Part shown: in pieces, positions 10,377 to 17,162 of the stretch
Layout of the letters: each line of letters starts with the position of its first letter
Position numbering within the stretch: position 1 is the stretch's first letter
Origin: an uncultured Flavobacteriaceae bacterium
GTDB lineage: Bacteria > Bacteroidota > Bacteroidia > Flavobacteriales > Flavobacteriaceae
Assembly: GCA_943789305.1 (NCBI GenBank)
Contig: CALSTP010000001.1
Coordinates: 100,178 to 164,177 of the forward strand
DNA length: 64,000 bases
Direction of reading: 5' to 3'
Position numbers and translations under genes: made by a program
The notes under the pieces: model-generated
Told to the model about the DNA's origin: nothing
Databases searched by the model: none
What the model saw: the letters and a program-made list of their open reading frames with translations, nothing else

Positions 10377-10544
10377 TTTGACAAAATAATTATTTAAATA
10401 AGTATCACAAAGATAATAATCTTAAAAAAAACCTAGAATCATTTTTAAATAACAAACAAAAGAATCTTATCAGTTTCTTACGCTAGCTTAGGTAAACTTT
10501 GTTTAAGTGTATAAGTTAATTTAATACTATATTTTGTTTAATTA

Positions 10545-10576
10545 TTTGGTAATTTTATTAAACATTATTATATTTA
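10545..10576 (+). promoter_or_regulatory. Candidate Bacteroidota promoter
   Basis: TTTG at 10545-10548, a 20-bp spacer, and TATATTTA at 10569-10576 (consensus TAnnTTTG with one mismatch). It would start a plus-strand transcript near 10583 that reads through the hairpins into the terminator at 10775-10808. Confidence 0.35.
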
Positions 10577-10592
10577 TGAAAATTAAATTAAT

Positions 10593-10679
10593 ATGCATAG
10601 TGAGTGTACTTGTGGTGAGACTACTAACCCAAATGGAGTTTGCGATAGCTTCGGTCATTACATTTGTAATGATAACTAG
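10593..10679 (+). CDS. Possible 28-residue Cys-rich peptide
   Basis: Short frame beginning MHSECTCGETT with four Cys (5, 7, 17, 25), Pro13 and a CDSFGH block. The Cys spacing loosely recalls a CDGSH iron-sulfur motif but with two extra residues and no Gly after Asp, so I do not assign that family. There is no leader peptide in frame. The stop lies inside the second hairpin of the candidate RNA. It may be a chance frame. Confidence 0.2.
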   Translation: MHSECTCGETTNPNGVCDSFGHYICNDN

Positions 10680-10774
10680 CTAGGTTATCATTAGGGTATC
10701 TAATATTATGAGTTAGATATTGGTAAGGATTAAATCAGAATCTAATGGAATTCTGTACTCGCTAGTAGCCTAAG

Positions 10775-10808
10775 ATAAAAAAACCCTCCATTTGGAGGTT
10801 TTTTTTTA
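10775..10808. terminator. Bidirectional intrinsic terminator
   Basis: A7, a CCTCC/GGAGG stem with loop ATTT, then T9. It ends the candidate plus-strand transcript and, read on the minus strand, lies at the very end of the PDZ lipoprotein gene region. Confidence 0.75.
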
Positions 10809-11561
10809 CTATCTGGTTATAGACCATCCGGTTTGTCGCAGTATTAATTCATTTTCTGTCATATTTCCGACAGTCAACACCTTGCCATTTTCATCAAATT
10901 GAAATCTAGTAAGGGTTAAAGCTTCAGCTTCAAGACCTGAAACATCATCCGAAAATTTATCCCAAGTTTTGACGTATACTATTTGCTTAGAAATATCTGA
11001 TACAACTTCTCGGATTTCATAGCCAAGAGAGTTTTCGTTCCACTTATCTGCATCAGAGTTTGAAATATTTTGTAAAATTCTTTCTTTTGAATAGGTTGGT
11101 TCTACAATCCCTCTTTCTACAGTAATTGACATGGTTTCTTCATTTCTCATTATAGTGGCATCAACAGGTTCACCCGGCTTGCCTCTAAAAGACAGGCTTC
11201 CATTTTCAATTGCCTCTTGACTTACTTTCACTCCATTTACTGAAACAAACTTGTCTCCAACTTGAAGAACAGCTGATGCCGGTCCTCCTTCGATTACGTT
11301 TGTTACAACCATACCATCAGTTTCCATAATATCTGAGTTAAAATTAAATCCAAATCCTATGTACCTAGCGCCAATATTGTATCCATCAGAATTCATGTTT
11401 TCCGAAACCATATTGTAAGCAGCATCTTTACTTTCATATGAGGAACGAACCCAGCTTTCAGCCAAATTTTCGATTTTATTTGAATCAGATGAATTTGTCG
11501 TACAGGATGCAAAAATGAACATTAATGCAGCCATGATAGGTAAATTAATTTTTAGTTTCAT
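10809..11561 (-). CDS. PDZ-domain lipoprotein
   Basis: A 250-residue lipoprotein: signal peptide with lipobox Cys20, a helical segment, then one PDZ domain at about 65-150 (carboxylate-binding-loop-like IGFGF, VIEGGPASAVLQVGD, VNGVKVS, RGKPGEPVDATIMR). The C-terminal 90 residues are unassigned and end in beta strands (TLTRFQFDENGKVLTV), recalling a small nutrient-binding or NTF2-like module. No protease domain is present, so it is a periplasmic or outer-membrane binding or scaffold protein rather than an HtrA enzyme. It stands alone between AT-rich gaps. Confidence 0.75.
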   Translation of the reverse strand: MKLKINLPIMAALMFIFASCTTNSSDSNKIENLAESWVRSSYESKDAAYNMVSENMNSDGYNIGARYIGFGFNFNSDIMETDGMVVTNVIEGGPASAVLQVGDKFVSVNGVKVSQEAIENGSLSFRGKPGEPVDATIMRNEETMSITVERGIVEPTYSKERILQNISNSDADKWNENSLGYEIREVVSDISKQIVYVKTWDKFSDDVSGLEAEALTLTRFQFDENGKVLTVGNMTENELILRQTGWSITR

Positions 11562-11745
11562 TATATTTTTTTTAGTTATTATTTTACTAATTTATTAATT
11601 ATATATATAAACATCAAATATTGAGTTTAATACCCCTAATTAAACAGAAATTATTAATTCATATAAATAGAACTTCTGACCATTTACCCAGAAATACTCA
11701 GGATATTTTTTAGATTTATTATTTTATTTATTCTATTTTTATACT

Positions 11746-11820
11746 ATGGATATAGGTTTACTCATAGCTCTGATTTGTTGTCTAGGCGGGGGAGGTTACT
11801 TAATTCTCAAGAAGAAATAG
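11746..11820 (+). CDS. Possible 24-residue single-helix membrane peptide
   Basis: A complete ATG-to-TAG frame: one hydrophobic helix (GLLIALICCLGGGGYLIL) followed by a Lys-Lys-Lys tail, the look of a genuine small membrane protein. It stops 4 bases before the ATG of the DUF1772 gene and is likely on the same message. No family recognised. It could also act as a leader for translation of the next gene. Confidence 0.4.
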   Translation: MDIGLLIALICCLGGGGYLILKKK

Positions 11821-11824
11821 ATAA

Positions 11825-12319
11825 ATGAAAACGGGAACAATTATTTTGGCATCCGCCATATTGTTAACGGGATTAATGGCAGGGATTTTTTTTACTTGGT
11901 CTAATGCTGTAAAACCCGGTTTAGGAAAATTAAGTGACATAGAATATCTTAGGGCATTACAATCTATGAATCGGGTCATATTAAATAATGCATTTAAACT
12001 AATATTTCTTGGAGCGATAATAACTGTAGCATTGGTTCCTGTATTTTATTTTAATTTGTATCCCAAGAATATTTTTTGGCTGTTTATATTGACCCTTATC
12101 ATTTATTGGGTAGGAGTCTTTGGGGTTACCATATCAGGCAACATTCCTTTAAATGAAATATTGGACAAAACCAATTTAGAATCCATTTCACAGGAAGAGA
12201 TAAAGGCTCTAAGGACAAGAATAGAAGTTAAGTGGAATAACTTTAATTTTATTCGCTCCATTTCTTCAGCAATAACTTTTCTATTACTTATTTTATCGTT
12301 TATATTTCTAGATAAATAA
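11825..12319 (+). CDS. DUF1772 (anthrone-oxygenase-like) membrane protein
   Basis: A 164-residue inner-membrane protein with four hydrophobic helices. The family signature is clear: FFTWSNAVKPGLGKLSD, then YLRALQSMNR and a later NIPLNEILD before the last helix. DUF1772 proteins are related to anthrone oxygenases, but the bacterial members have no settled function. It follows a 24-codon hydrophobic frame by 4 bp. Confidence 0.8.
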   Translation: MKTGTIILASAILLTGLMAGIFFTWSNAVKPGLGKLSDIEYLRALQSMNRVILNNAFKLIFLGAIITVALVPVFYFNLYPKNIFWLFILTLIIYWVGVFGVTISGNIPLNEILDKTNLESISQEEIKALRTRIEVKWNNFNFIRSISSAITFLLLILSFIFLDK

Positions 12320-12332
12320 AAAAGGATACACT

Positions 12333-12492
12333 ATGTATAATAGGTTTATCCTAATACTTTGCTCATTTTTTTTACCTTTTTCGATCAATTTTGAGTATTT
12401 CCCGTCAAAAAATAATTTCATTCGATGCCCATACTTTTGATGAACTAGATTCCTCTAAAACAAGTTCAAGTAAACTTGGATTAGTAAAATGA
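12333..12492 (+). pseudogene. Possible frameshifted small secreted-protein gene
   Basis: An ATG at 12333 opens a signal-peptide-like stretch (MYNRFILILCSFFLPF) that soon stops. The next frame continues with polar protein-like sequence (KIISFDAHTFDELDSSK) to a stop at about 12492. This resembles a short secreted protein broken by a single indel, but there is no homology argument and it may be chance. Confidence 0.2.
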
Positions 12493-12532
12493 TCCAAAAG
12501 ATTTTTAGGAATTTAAGTTTGTGTATTTGTAG

Positions 12533-12560
12533 GAAAAGAAAAACCCTCCACTAGGAAGGG
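12533..12560 (-). terminator. Intrinsic terminator of the NTF2-like gene
   Basis: Read on the minus strand, a CCCTTCC/GGAGGG hairpin with a one-base bulge is followed by a T-rich tail. It lies 23 bp after the stop of the 250-residue lipoprotein. Confidence 0.6.
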
Positions 12561-12582
12561 CATATTCAGTTTTTTTATTTAT

Positions 12583-13335
12583 TTACAAGGATTTCAACAC
12601 ATACACTTTTTTATTTGGTAAATCCTCGCCAAGTGAAATAGCTAATTCTTCAAATTTTGGATCAGCCATCATCGCACCTAATTTAGACATGTCTACATCA
12701 AATAAATACACTGAAACCATATTGGGATTTTTCACATCTCTTTGAACTAAAGTTCGAGAATCATCACAAAAACGTTCACGGTTTTTTCTGTCACTCATAA
12801 AGCCCTTGTACCAAACTTTATAGCCTTTGGTTAAGGGGATTAATGCAACTACATCAACTAGAGAATTTTGATCTAAATCTGCTGAATTATACCATTCACT
12901 CTGATGATAAATTTTTCCTTCATCATTAAAGAAAAGTACGGCATAGTAATCCATTTCAACGGGTTTTTTTGTTTTCGCGTTTAATGACCTCCATGTCCCA
13001 TAAACTCTTACATCACCATTAGGTTTTTGATTTTCATCTAATCCAGCAAAATAAAGTTGTTTTGTAAATTCGATATCATCGTACGCATTATTAAAACCCT
13101 TCATTGCATTACTCCAAGTATCTATGTCAAGTGAATCAACTCCCGTAGGAGGGGGAGACCAAGTATAGTCATCAGTCACAAAACTTTTCATTTCTTCTAG
13201 TTTCTTGTCGGAAAATGATTGATAAAATTTCTTTGCTGTTGCTGCATTTTTTTCAAAGCTCATCATTTCAACCGAATTTGAGTCACAGCTAATTATAAAA
13301 AGAGAACAAATAAAAAGTAGAATTATTTTTTTCAT
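12583..13335 (-). CDS. NTF2-like lipoprotein with a C-terminal alpha/beta-barrel-like domain
   Basis: A 250-residue lipoprotein, lipobox Cys17. Residues about 28-155 form an NTF2/SnoaL-like domain (helix NAATAKKFYQSF, then RVYGTW and YYAVLFFNDEGK). Residues about 165-250 look like a separate ferredoxin-like alpha+beta domain (YKVWYKGFMSDRKNRERFCDD, VSVYLFDVDMSKL, KKVYVL), as in dimeric barrel proteins. Ligand unknown. It is paralogous to 13844-14371: the two share about 45 bp of leader and promoter sequence as well as the domain. It is transcribed leftwards into a terminator at 12533-12560. Confidence 0.7.
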   Translation of the reverse strand: MKKIILLFICSLFIISCDSNSVEMMSFEKNAATAKKFYQSFSDKKLEEMKSFVTDDYTWSPPPTGVDSLDIDTWSNAMKGFNNAYDDIEFTKQLYFAGLDENQKPNGDVRVYGTWRSLNAKTKKPVEMDYYAVLFFNDEGKIYHQSEWYNSADLDQNSLVDVVALIPLTKGYKVWYKGFMSDRKNRERFCDDSRTLVQRDVKNPNMVSVYLFDVDMSKLGAMMADPKFEELAISLGEDLPNKKVYVLKSL

Positions 13336-13370
13336 TTTAATTGATTTAATATTAATAGTACTCTAAGATA

Positions 13371-13378
13371 CAAAGTTA
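13371..13378 (-). promoter_or_regulatory. Candidate -7 element
   Basis: Complement reads TAACTTTG, an exact TAnnTTTG match, 36 bp before the ATG of the 250-residue NTF2-like lipoprotein. The surrounding 45 bp is conserved in front of the paralogue at 14371, which supports a promoter role. Confidence 0.45.
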
Positions 13379-13411
13379 AAATTATGTATGAAACCTCCTT
13401 TTATGTCCAAA

Positions 13412-13436
13412 GAAAAAACCCACCTTATATGGCGGG
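13412..13436 (-). terminator. Intrinsic terminator
   Basis: On the minus strand, CCCGCC/GGTGGG with one mismatch, followed by T6. It lies 120 bp after the DUF2892 gene. Together with the adjacent 18-bp sequence at 13444-13461 it resembles the region downstream of tRNA-Asn at 24.3 kb. Confidence 0.6.
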
Positions 13437-13443
13437 CTTTAGT

Positions 13444-13461
13444 ATGTGTAGTGTAGCGGTT
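13444..13461. repeat. 18-bp direct repeat matching the tRNA-Asn 3' flank
   Basis: Identical to 24359-24376, which sits between tRNA-Asn and its terminator. Similarity extends loosely for about 60 bp, through the terminator on one side and a GCTTG block on the other. No tRNA body is present here. Confidence 0.6.
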
Positions 13462-13556
13462 GAGCTTGTTGCCCTATTGTTCATAGTGACAAAAAACCTA
13501 TGTGAGCCCCTTAAATAATAGGATTAAAAGTATAAGATATACTTTTGGCTTGGCCG

Positions 13557-13781
13557 TTACTTACCGTTTTGCATAGGGTCAGTATCGGGCATTAATTTAT
13601 TGAGAACAAAATAAACAGGGCAAAACTTAGTTACTGGGCTTATAATTTGAAGCCCTCCTACCGCGATAGCAATCCATAAGAAATCTAAATTAGTTGTGTA
13701 AAAAGATAATCCAACGCTAATTAGATACAATAACCCTACAATAGCATCGTGAGCTCTGACTTTTGATATATTTTTTTCCAT
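13557..13781 (-). CDS. DUF2892 (YgaP-like) membrane protein
   Basis: A 74-residue inner-membrane protein with two hydrophobic helices and the family tail KFCPVYFVLNKLMPDTDP. DUF2892 modules occur alone or fused to rhodanese domains; the Cys in FCP is conserved in the ones I know. Stand-alone copies have no defined function, and no rhodanese gene is adjacent. It lies 62 bp downstream of the NTF2-like lipoprotein gene and may be read from the same promoter. Confidence 0.8.
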   Translation of the reverse strand: MEKNISKVRAHDAIVGLLYLISVGLSFYTTNLDFLWIAIAVGGLQIISPVTKFCPVYFVLNKLMPDTDPMQNGK

Positions 13782-13843
13782 TTGATGTAGTAATTTAATT
13801 TATTAAATAATAGTTAAGTAGTTTTTAAATCTTGACTTGGTTT

Positions 13844-14371
13844 TTATTGATTAAGATGTTGGTTTAAAAAACCTCCTACATCAAAAAAATCACTGAATTG
13901 ATTAATTTTCCCATCTTCATCAAACCACATTATGCCCATCCATTTATGTGTAACATCAATCTGTGTTTCTGTATGTGTGTGATGCCAGTTCCCGAAAACT
14001 CTGACTGCATTAGGATTTTCACTACCACTTCCAGTATCTGAATATGCACTTCCGCCGAAAAATCTAATGTCTCTTAATTCATGATTATCATATAATGACA
14101 TGTATCCAGTAAGAGCAGTTTCTAGAACCTCTCTGGAATCATAATCATCAAGCTTTATTTTATCTGGACCACTCCAACGAACACTATCAGCAAAAACTTT
14201 CATGAATTTTTCAGGGTTTTCCTCGTAGAATCCATTTAACATTTCCTTGATTGTTGATACATTTTTATTGAAAATCATTTTGTTTTTTTCTGTTGTGTCA
14301 TCTGATTTTTGACTTTCATCGCAACCGATATATAAAAGAGCAATTGTGAAAAGTAAAAAGTATTTTTTCAT
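13844..14371 (-). CDS. NTF2-like lipoprotein
   Basis: A 175-residue lipoprotein, lipobox Cys17, followed by a Ser/Asp/Lys-rich linker and one NTF2/SnoaL-like domain (about 35-170). Key blocks are KEMLNGFYEENPEKFM, VRWSGPDK, AVRVFGNWHHTHT and HKWMGIMWFDEDGK. It is paralogous to 12583-13335 (shared leader and RV-G-W block) but lacks that protein's extra C-terminal domain. It could be a ligand-binding or minor enzymatic envelope protein; substrate unknown. Confidence 0.72.
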   Translation of the reverse strand: MKKYFLLFTIALLYIGCDESQKSDDTTEKNKMIFNKNVSTIKEMLNGFYEENPEKFMKVFADSVRWSGPDKIKLDDYDSREVLETALTGYMSLYDNHELRDIRFFGGSAYSDTGSGSENPNAVRVFGNWHHTHTETQIDVTHKWMGIMWFDEDGKINQFSDFFDVGGFLNQHLNQ

Positions 14372-14514
14372 TTTAATTGATTTATTATTAATAGTACTTC
14401 AATATACAAAAGTTTAGATAAAGTTTAAAACTTGTTCCTCCAAAGAGAGGTACAATCAAGAACCAATTTCTAGTCTTTGCTTATTGACTAAAAGCTTCAT
14501 TTTAAAAGTATTAT

Positions 14515-14522
14515 TATATTTG
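14515..14522 (+). promoter_or_regulatory. Candidate -7 element of the small InlB-domain lipoprotein gene
   Basis: TATATTTG, an exact TAnnTTTG match, 19 bp before the ATG. The block AAAGTATTATTATATTTGA is conserved in the same place before the inverted paralogue (complement of 16947-16954), which supports its role. No good TTTG lies at the usual upstream distance. Confidence 0.45.
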
Positions 14523-14541
14523 AATTATATAGGTTTATTCA

Positions 14542-14910
14542 ATGAAAAATATTTTCAGAAGTTTTATACATATATCCTTTTTATTTTTATTTGTAAACTC
14601 TTGTTCAAAGGACGTTGCTATTCCAAAACTTCAAGATCGTACTCAATACACCTTGAATGTTAGTGCTTCAGAAGGGGGTTCAGTATCGCCAGAAACTTTA
14701 ACTTATTATGGAGAAACTGTTGTGACAATCACTGCGACTCCAGATGAGGGATATAAGTTTTCTCGATGGATAGGGACTGATAATGATAATAAATCAAATC
14801 CATGTGGCAAAGGAAGACAATTAGACAAAATTTTCCTCGACTGTCACATTACAATAAAAATAAATTCAAACAGAGAAATTCAAGCTTTTTTTCAAAGAAA
14901 GTCAGAGTAA
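14542..14910 (+). CDS. Small InlB-type domain lipoprotein
   Basis: A 122-residue lipoprotein. Signal peptide with lipobox Cys21 (VNSCSKD), then a single divergent InlB B-repeat/beta-grasp-like domain (YTLNVSASEGGSVSP, TITATPDEGYKFSRWIG, REIQAFFQ). Its central segment carries two Cys that could form a disulfide. It is the inverted paralogue of 16565-16927 and shares the N-terminal domain type of the two large lipoproteins at 8.5 and 21.5 kb, as if it were that domain on its own. Likely outer-membrane anchored; partner unknown. Confidence 0.75.
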   Translation: MKNIFRSFIHISFLFLFVNSCSKDVAIPKLQDRTQYTLNVSASEGGSVSPETLTYYGETVVTITATPDEGYKFSRWIGTDNDNKSNPCGKGRQLDKIFLDCHITIKINSNREIQAFFQRKSE

Positions 14911-14977
14911 GCCTCCTAATTTTAATACTATATTTATAATGGATAGATAATAGAAAAAGGCAAGTCTTTTTTTTGTT

Positions 14978-15130
14978 CTAATTATTTTTCCTTAAATAAG
15001 CATTAGATGCAGTATTTGGTGGTAATGCTTTCTTGATTTTTGGTTTATTAGTTGAAGTAAATTTTATACTAGAACAAGATGTAAGATTTATTCCTCCAAC
15101 AATTAAGGAAATTAAGAGTATTCTTTTCAT
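14978..15130 (-). CDS. Small lipoprotein (50 residues)
   Basis: A complete ATG-to-TAG frame of 50 codons: Met-Lys-Arg start, hydrophobic core, lipobox LTSCSS with Cys19, then a basic polar tail (TSTNKPKIKKALPPN). The signal-peptide layout is convincing despite the size. It lies 33 bp downstream of the 65-residue membrane protein, on the same strand, so the two probably form one unit. No family recognised. Confidence 0.55.
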   Translation of the reverse strand: MKRILLISLIVGGINLTSCSSIKFTSTNKPKIKKALPPNTASNAYLRKNN

Positions 15131-15163
15131 TTTACTTAGGTTTAAACTATAATAAATTTAAGA

Positions 15164-15361
15164 TTACTTTTTTCTTTTATCTATAATTAGTGATAAATTC
15201 CAAGAAATCATTGATATGTATAGAGCATACTCTAAATATTCAGACATTGAATCACTTAAAATGTTTTTGTATTCATTGAAAAAAAAAATAGCAGTGATTA
15301 TTACAAATAAATAAACTAAAACCGCTGTTCTACTATAATATTTCTCTTTTGTAGATTCCAT
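15164..15361 (-). CDS. Small two-helix membrane protein
   Basis: A 65-residue frame with two hydrophobic helices (AVLVYLFVIITAIFFF and YALYISMISWNLSLII), separated by an acidic loop and ending in DKRKK. The layout fits an inner-membrane protein with a basic cytoplasmic tail. No family recognised. It precedes the 50-residue lipoprotein. Confidence 0.5.
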   Translation of the reverse strand: MESTKEKYYSRTAVLVYLFVIITAIFFFNEYKNILSDSMSEYLEYALYISMISWNLSLIIDKRKK

Positions 15362-15429
15362 TTTTACATTTTGAGTTATTTCTAAAGATACTAAATCTAT
15401 CTCACAAACTTTAAGGTTTCTTTATCTAC

Positions 15430-15612
15430 TCAGTAAGTTGAGGATGAGTTCCAGTGTTCTGTATTGAGAGTACATCTTAAAATGTCTCCAACTCTTATTC
15501 TGACAGGTTGTTTCCCTTTTCTTGATAATATCCTTCACCCTTAACCACAATTAATACTTGTTCGTAGTTTTATTTATACCAATTTAAAGTTGAATTTGAC
15601 TTGAAAGTTGCT
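15430..15612 (-). pseudogene. Decayed cupin gene fragment
   Basis: On the minus strand the degraded frames read VTFKSNSTLNWYK, then YEQVLIVVKGEGYYQEKG, then after a one-base shift QPVRIRVGDILRC and NTEHW. This matches the order of a small cupin (carboxymuconolactone-decarboxylase-associated type): VTFEPG-, QVLIVTEG-GYYQEKG, GDV, P-EHWH. The metal-binding His of the first motif is lost and several stops and frameshifts interrupt it, so this is a relic. Sequence on either side (15362-15787) shows no other intact gene; upstream fragments may belong to the same dead gene. Confidence 0.6.
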
Positions 15613-15787
15613 TTGTGATCTTATAAAGTAGTTCATCCGAGCGAATCAGTCCATTAAGCCAAGCCTATCGCAAATAATTGGTGTTGAGGAGGCTTGAAGA
15701 CTTCGTCAAGAGGTATGAAGTTACCTTGTAAACTGAGTTTTGAACATTAATACCAATAGAGGCATTTAGTACTAAGAAGAAGATAAA

Positions 15788-16483
15788 TTAATTTGATAGT
15801 TCTTGTTTTATCAGGAGTTGCGTTTGCTTGTAGGTTTTTAAAATATCATTTAGTTGTCTTCTATACATGTTTGAATAAAGCTTTGCTTGAGATAGTAACC
15901 CATAAAACTCATTCGAAAAATAATAGTCTGTATTGAATTTAAACTTTGTTAATTGTCTACTGCCATAAAACTCCCCACTTAATAGATTATAATCAAACCG
16001 AATTCTAAATTTAGTGTATGGATTTTTCCTAAACTCTATATTAAAATTATCTATTTCTAATGAAGTTGCAAAATTACGTGCTCTTTGATGATTAAACATT
16101 TCTAGAAGATTATTTTTCAATTCATTGTTTGAAATTAATTCAAAGGTTCCAGTTGATATCATTTGATTAAAAACGCCATCTTTAGGGAAAAAAGAAAAGC
16201 CAACTTCAATTCCTATTAATTTTTCGATTGATTCTTCGTCATTTAAAAGTGAGTGTTTTCTATCAATATCATTTTGGATACCAGAAATCATTTCTTCTGA
16301 AGCATACAAAGTTTTTAGGAGGGACTCTATTTGATTAATATCATCTTTTACGGTCTTTGCTAAATCAAGAATATATCCATTTTTTTTTGCCCTTTCTGAA
16401 GCTAAATTATTTAGATTTCCCAAGTAAAGTGAAAGTAAGACACTGGAAAAAATCACAATTCCTTCAAAAATATACTTCTTCAT
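15788..16483 (-). CDS. DUF6090-like membrane-anchored protein
   Basis: About 231 residues from the ATG at 16483, chosen because it places a basic residue pair directly before the single N-terminal helix (IFEGIVIFSSVLLSLYLG). The frame is open 8 codons further. The remainder is largely helical with coiled-coil character and the blocks NQMISTGTFELISNNELKNNLL that I associate with the flavobacterial DUF6090 family (one TM segment and a periplasmic helical domain). No known function. Confidence 0.6.
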   Translation of the reverse strand: MKKYIFEGIVIFSSVLLSLYLGNLNNLASERAKKNGYILDLAKTVKDDINQIESLLKTLYASEEMISGIQNDIDRKHSLLNDEESIEKLIGIEVGFSFFPKDGVFNQMISTGTFELISNNELKNNLLEMFNHQRARNFATSLEIDNFNIEFRKNPYTKFRIRFDYNLLSGEFYGSRQLTKFKFNTDYYFSNEFYGLLSQAKLYSNMYRRQLNDILKTYKQTQLLIKQELSN

Positions 16484-16564
16484 ACCAAATGGATTATTAA
16501 CAAACACTAATTTAAATTATACAACATCTCTATGTTCGGTTTTTCTTGGTCAGTTTGAGTAAGC

Positions 16565-16927
16565 TTATTTCAAATTACGTTCAAAAAAAGCTTCAACATA
16601 TCTGTTTGAATCCATTTTTATGATACAGCGAGATTTCCCCCGAGCTCCCTGTAATTGAGATTTTTTACAAACTGAATTATCATTATCAGTGCCTAACCAT
16701 CTACAAAACGAATATCCATTATTTGGAATTGCCGACAATGTTAATTGAGCCCCTGCATTATAAGTTCCATTAGCTTCAGGCGTTACAAATCCTCCTTCTG
16801 AGGCAGTAACAGTTAAGTTATATTGAGTACGAGCTGCGGCTTGAGGAGCAATAGCACCCTTTGAACAAGAGTTTATAAACAAGAACAAAGAGAATATAGG
16901 TATGTAACTTCTGAAAATATTTCTCAT
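16565..16927 (-). CDS. Small InlB-type domain lipoprotein
   Basis: A 120-residue lipoprotein, lipobox Cys21 (INSCSKG), and one divergent InlB B-repeat domain (YNLTVTASEGGFVTP, LTLSAIPNNGYSFCRWLGTDNDN, RYVEAFFERN). Four further Cys lie in the domain. Its first 21 residues and about 45 bp upstream are nearly the same as in the paralogue at 14542-14910, which faces the other way, so the pair arose by inverted duplication. Confidence 0.75.
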   Translation of the reverse strand: MRNIFRSYIPIFSLFLFINSCSKGAIAPQAAARTQYNLTVTASEGGFVTPEANGTYNAGAQLTLSAIPNNGYSFCRWLGTDNDNSVCKKSQLQGARGKSRCIIKMDSNRYVEAFFERNLK

Positions 16928-16946
16928 AGAATAAATGTATATAACT

Positions 16947-16954
16947 CAAATATA
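16947..16954 (-). promoter_or_regulatory. Candidate -7 element of the second small InlB-domain lipoprotein gene
   Basis: Complement reads TATATTTG (TAnnTTTG), in the same context as 14515-14522 in front of the inverted paralogue. Confidence 0.45.
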
Positions 16955-17061
16955 ATAATACTTTTAATATACAACCTTAATCAATAAACAAGGCACATTT
17001 TTAACCTCTTCTCCTTCTTATATAACTTAGATAAGTTTTATTGTTTTAAAAAGGGATGAAA

Positions 17062-17089
17062 ATAAAAAAGAGGTCAAAAATGACCTCTT
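17062..17089 (-). terminator. Intrinsic terminator of the BNR protein gene
   Basis: On the minus strand, AGAGGTCA/TGACCTCT with a 4-base loop followed by a T6 run. It lies about 75 bp after the stop of the 1005-residue gene. A near copy exists at 21252-21279. Confidence 0.75.
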
Positions 17090-17162
17090 GTATGTGATGA
17101 CTCCCTATTTTTAGATCTGGAATCGAGTCTATTGAAAAATAGCCTAAAAGCGACTTTAATTT

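Larger units (their letters stand above)
10377..10808. other. Intergenic region with candidate small transcript
   Basis: 430 bases between the start of the InlB/BspA lipoprotein gene (minus) and the end of the PDZ lipoprotein gene (minus). The proximal part carries a TAnnTTTG-like element for the lipoprotein gene (complement of 10408-10415). The distal part (10545-10808) holds a plus-strand promoter-like pair, a run of hairpins and a terminator, annotated separately. Confidence 0.6.
10583..10808 (+). ncRNA. Candidate structured small RNA or peptide-coding transcript
   Basis: About 225 nt between a promoter-like pair and an intrinsic terminator. It has four consecutive hairpins: CATTACA/TGTAATG (10656-10671), AATGATAAC/GTTATCATT (10668-10692, perfect 9-bp stem sharing AATG with the first, so they partly exclude each other), TATCTAA/TTAGATA (10697-10719) and CAGAAT/ATTCTG (10736-10755). 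CTACTA at 10621 can pair with TAGTAG at 10764-10769 to close a multiloop. A 28-codon frame (10593-10679) within it encodes a Cys-rich peptide. I cannot say whether the RNA or the peptide is the product, and I do not recognise an RNA family. Confidence 0.35.

Noticed and set aside
13462-13535. Possible tRNA relic beside the 18-bp repeat at 13.4 kb
   Set aside because: I looked for T-arm and acceptor sequence next to the repeat and found none; only the 3' flank and terminator of tRNA-Asn are matched.
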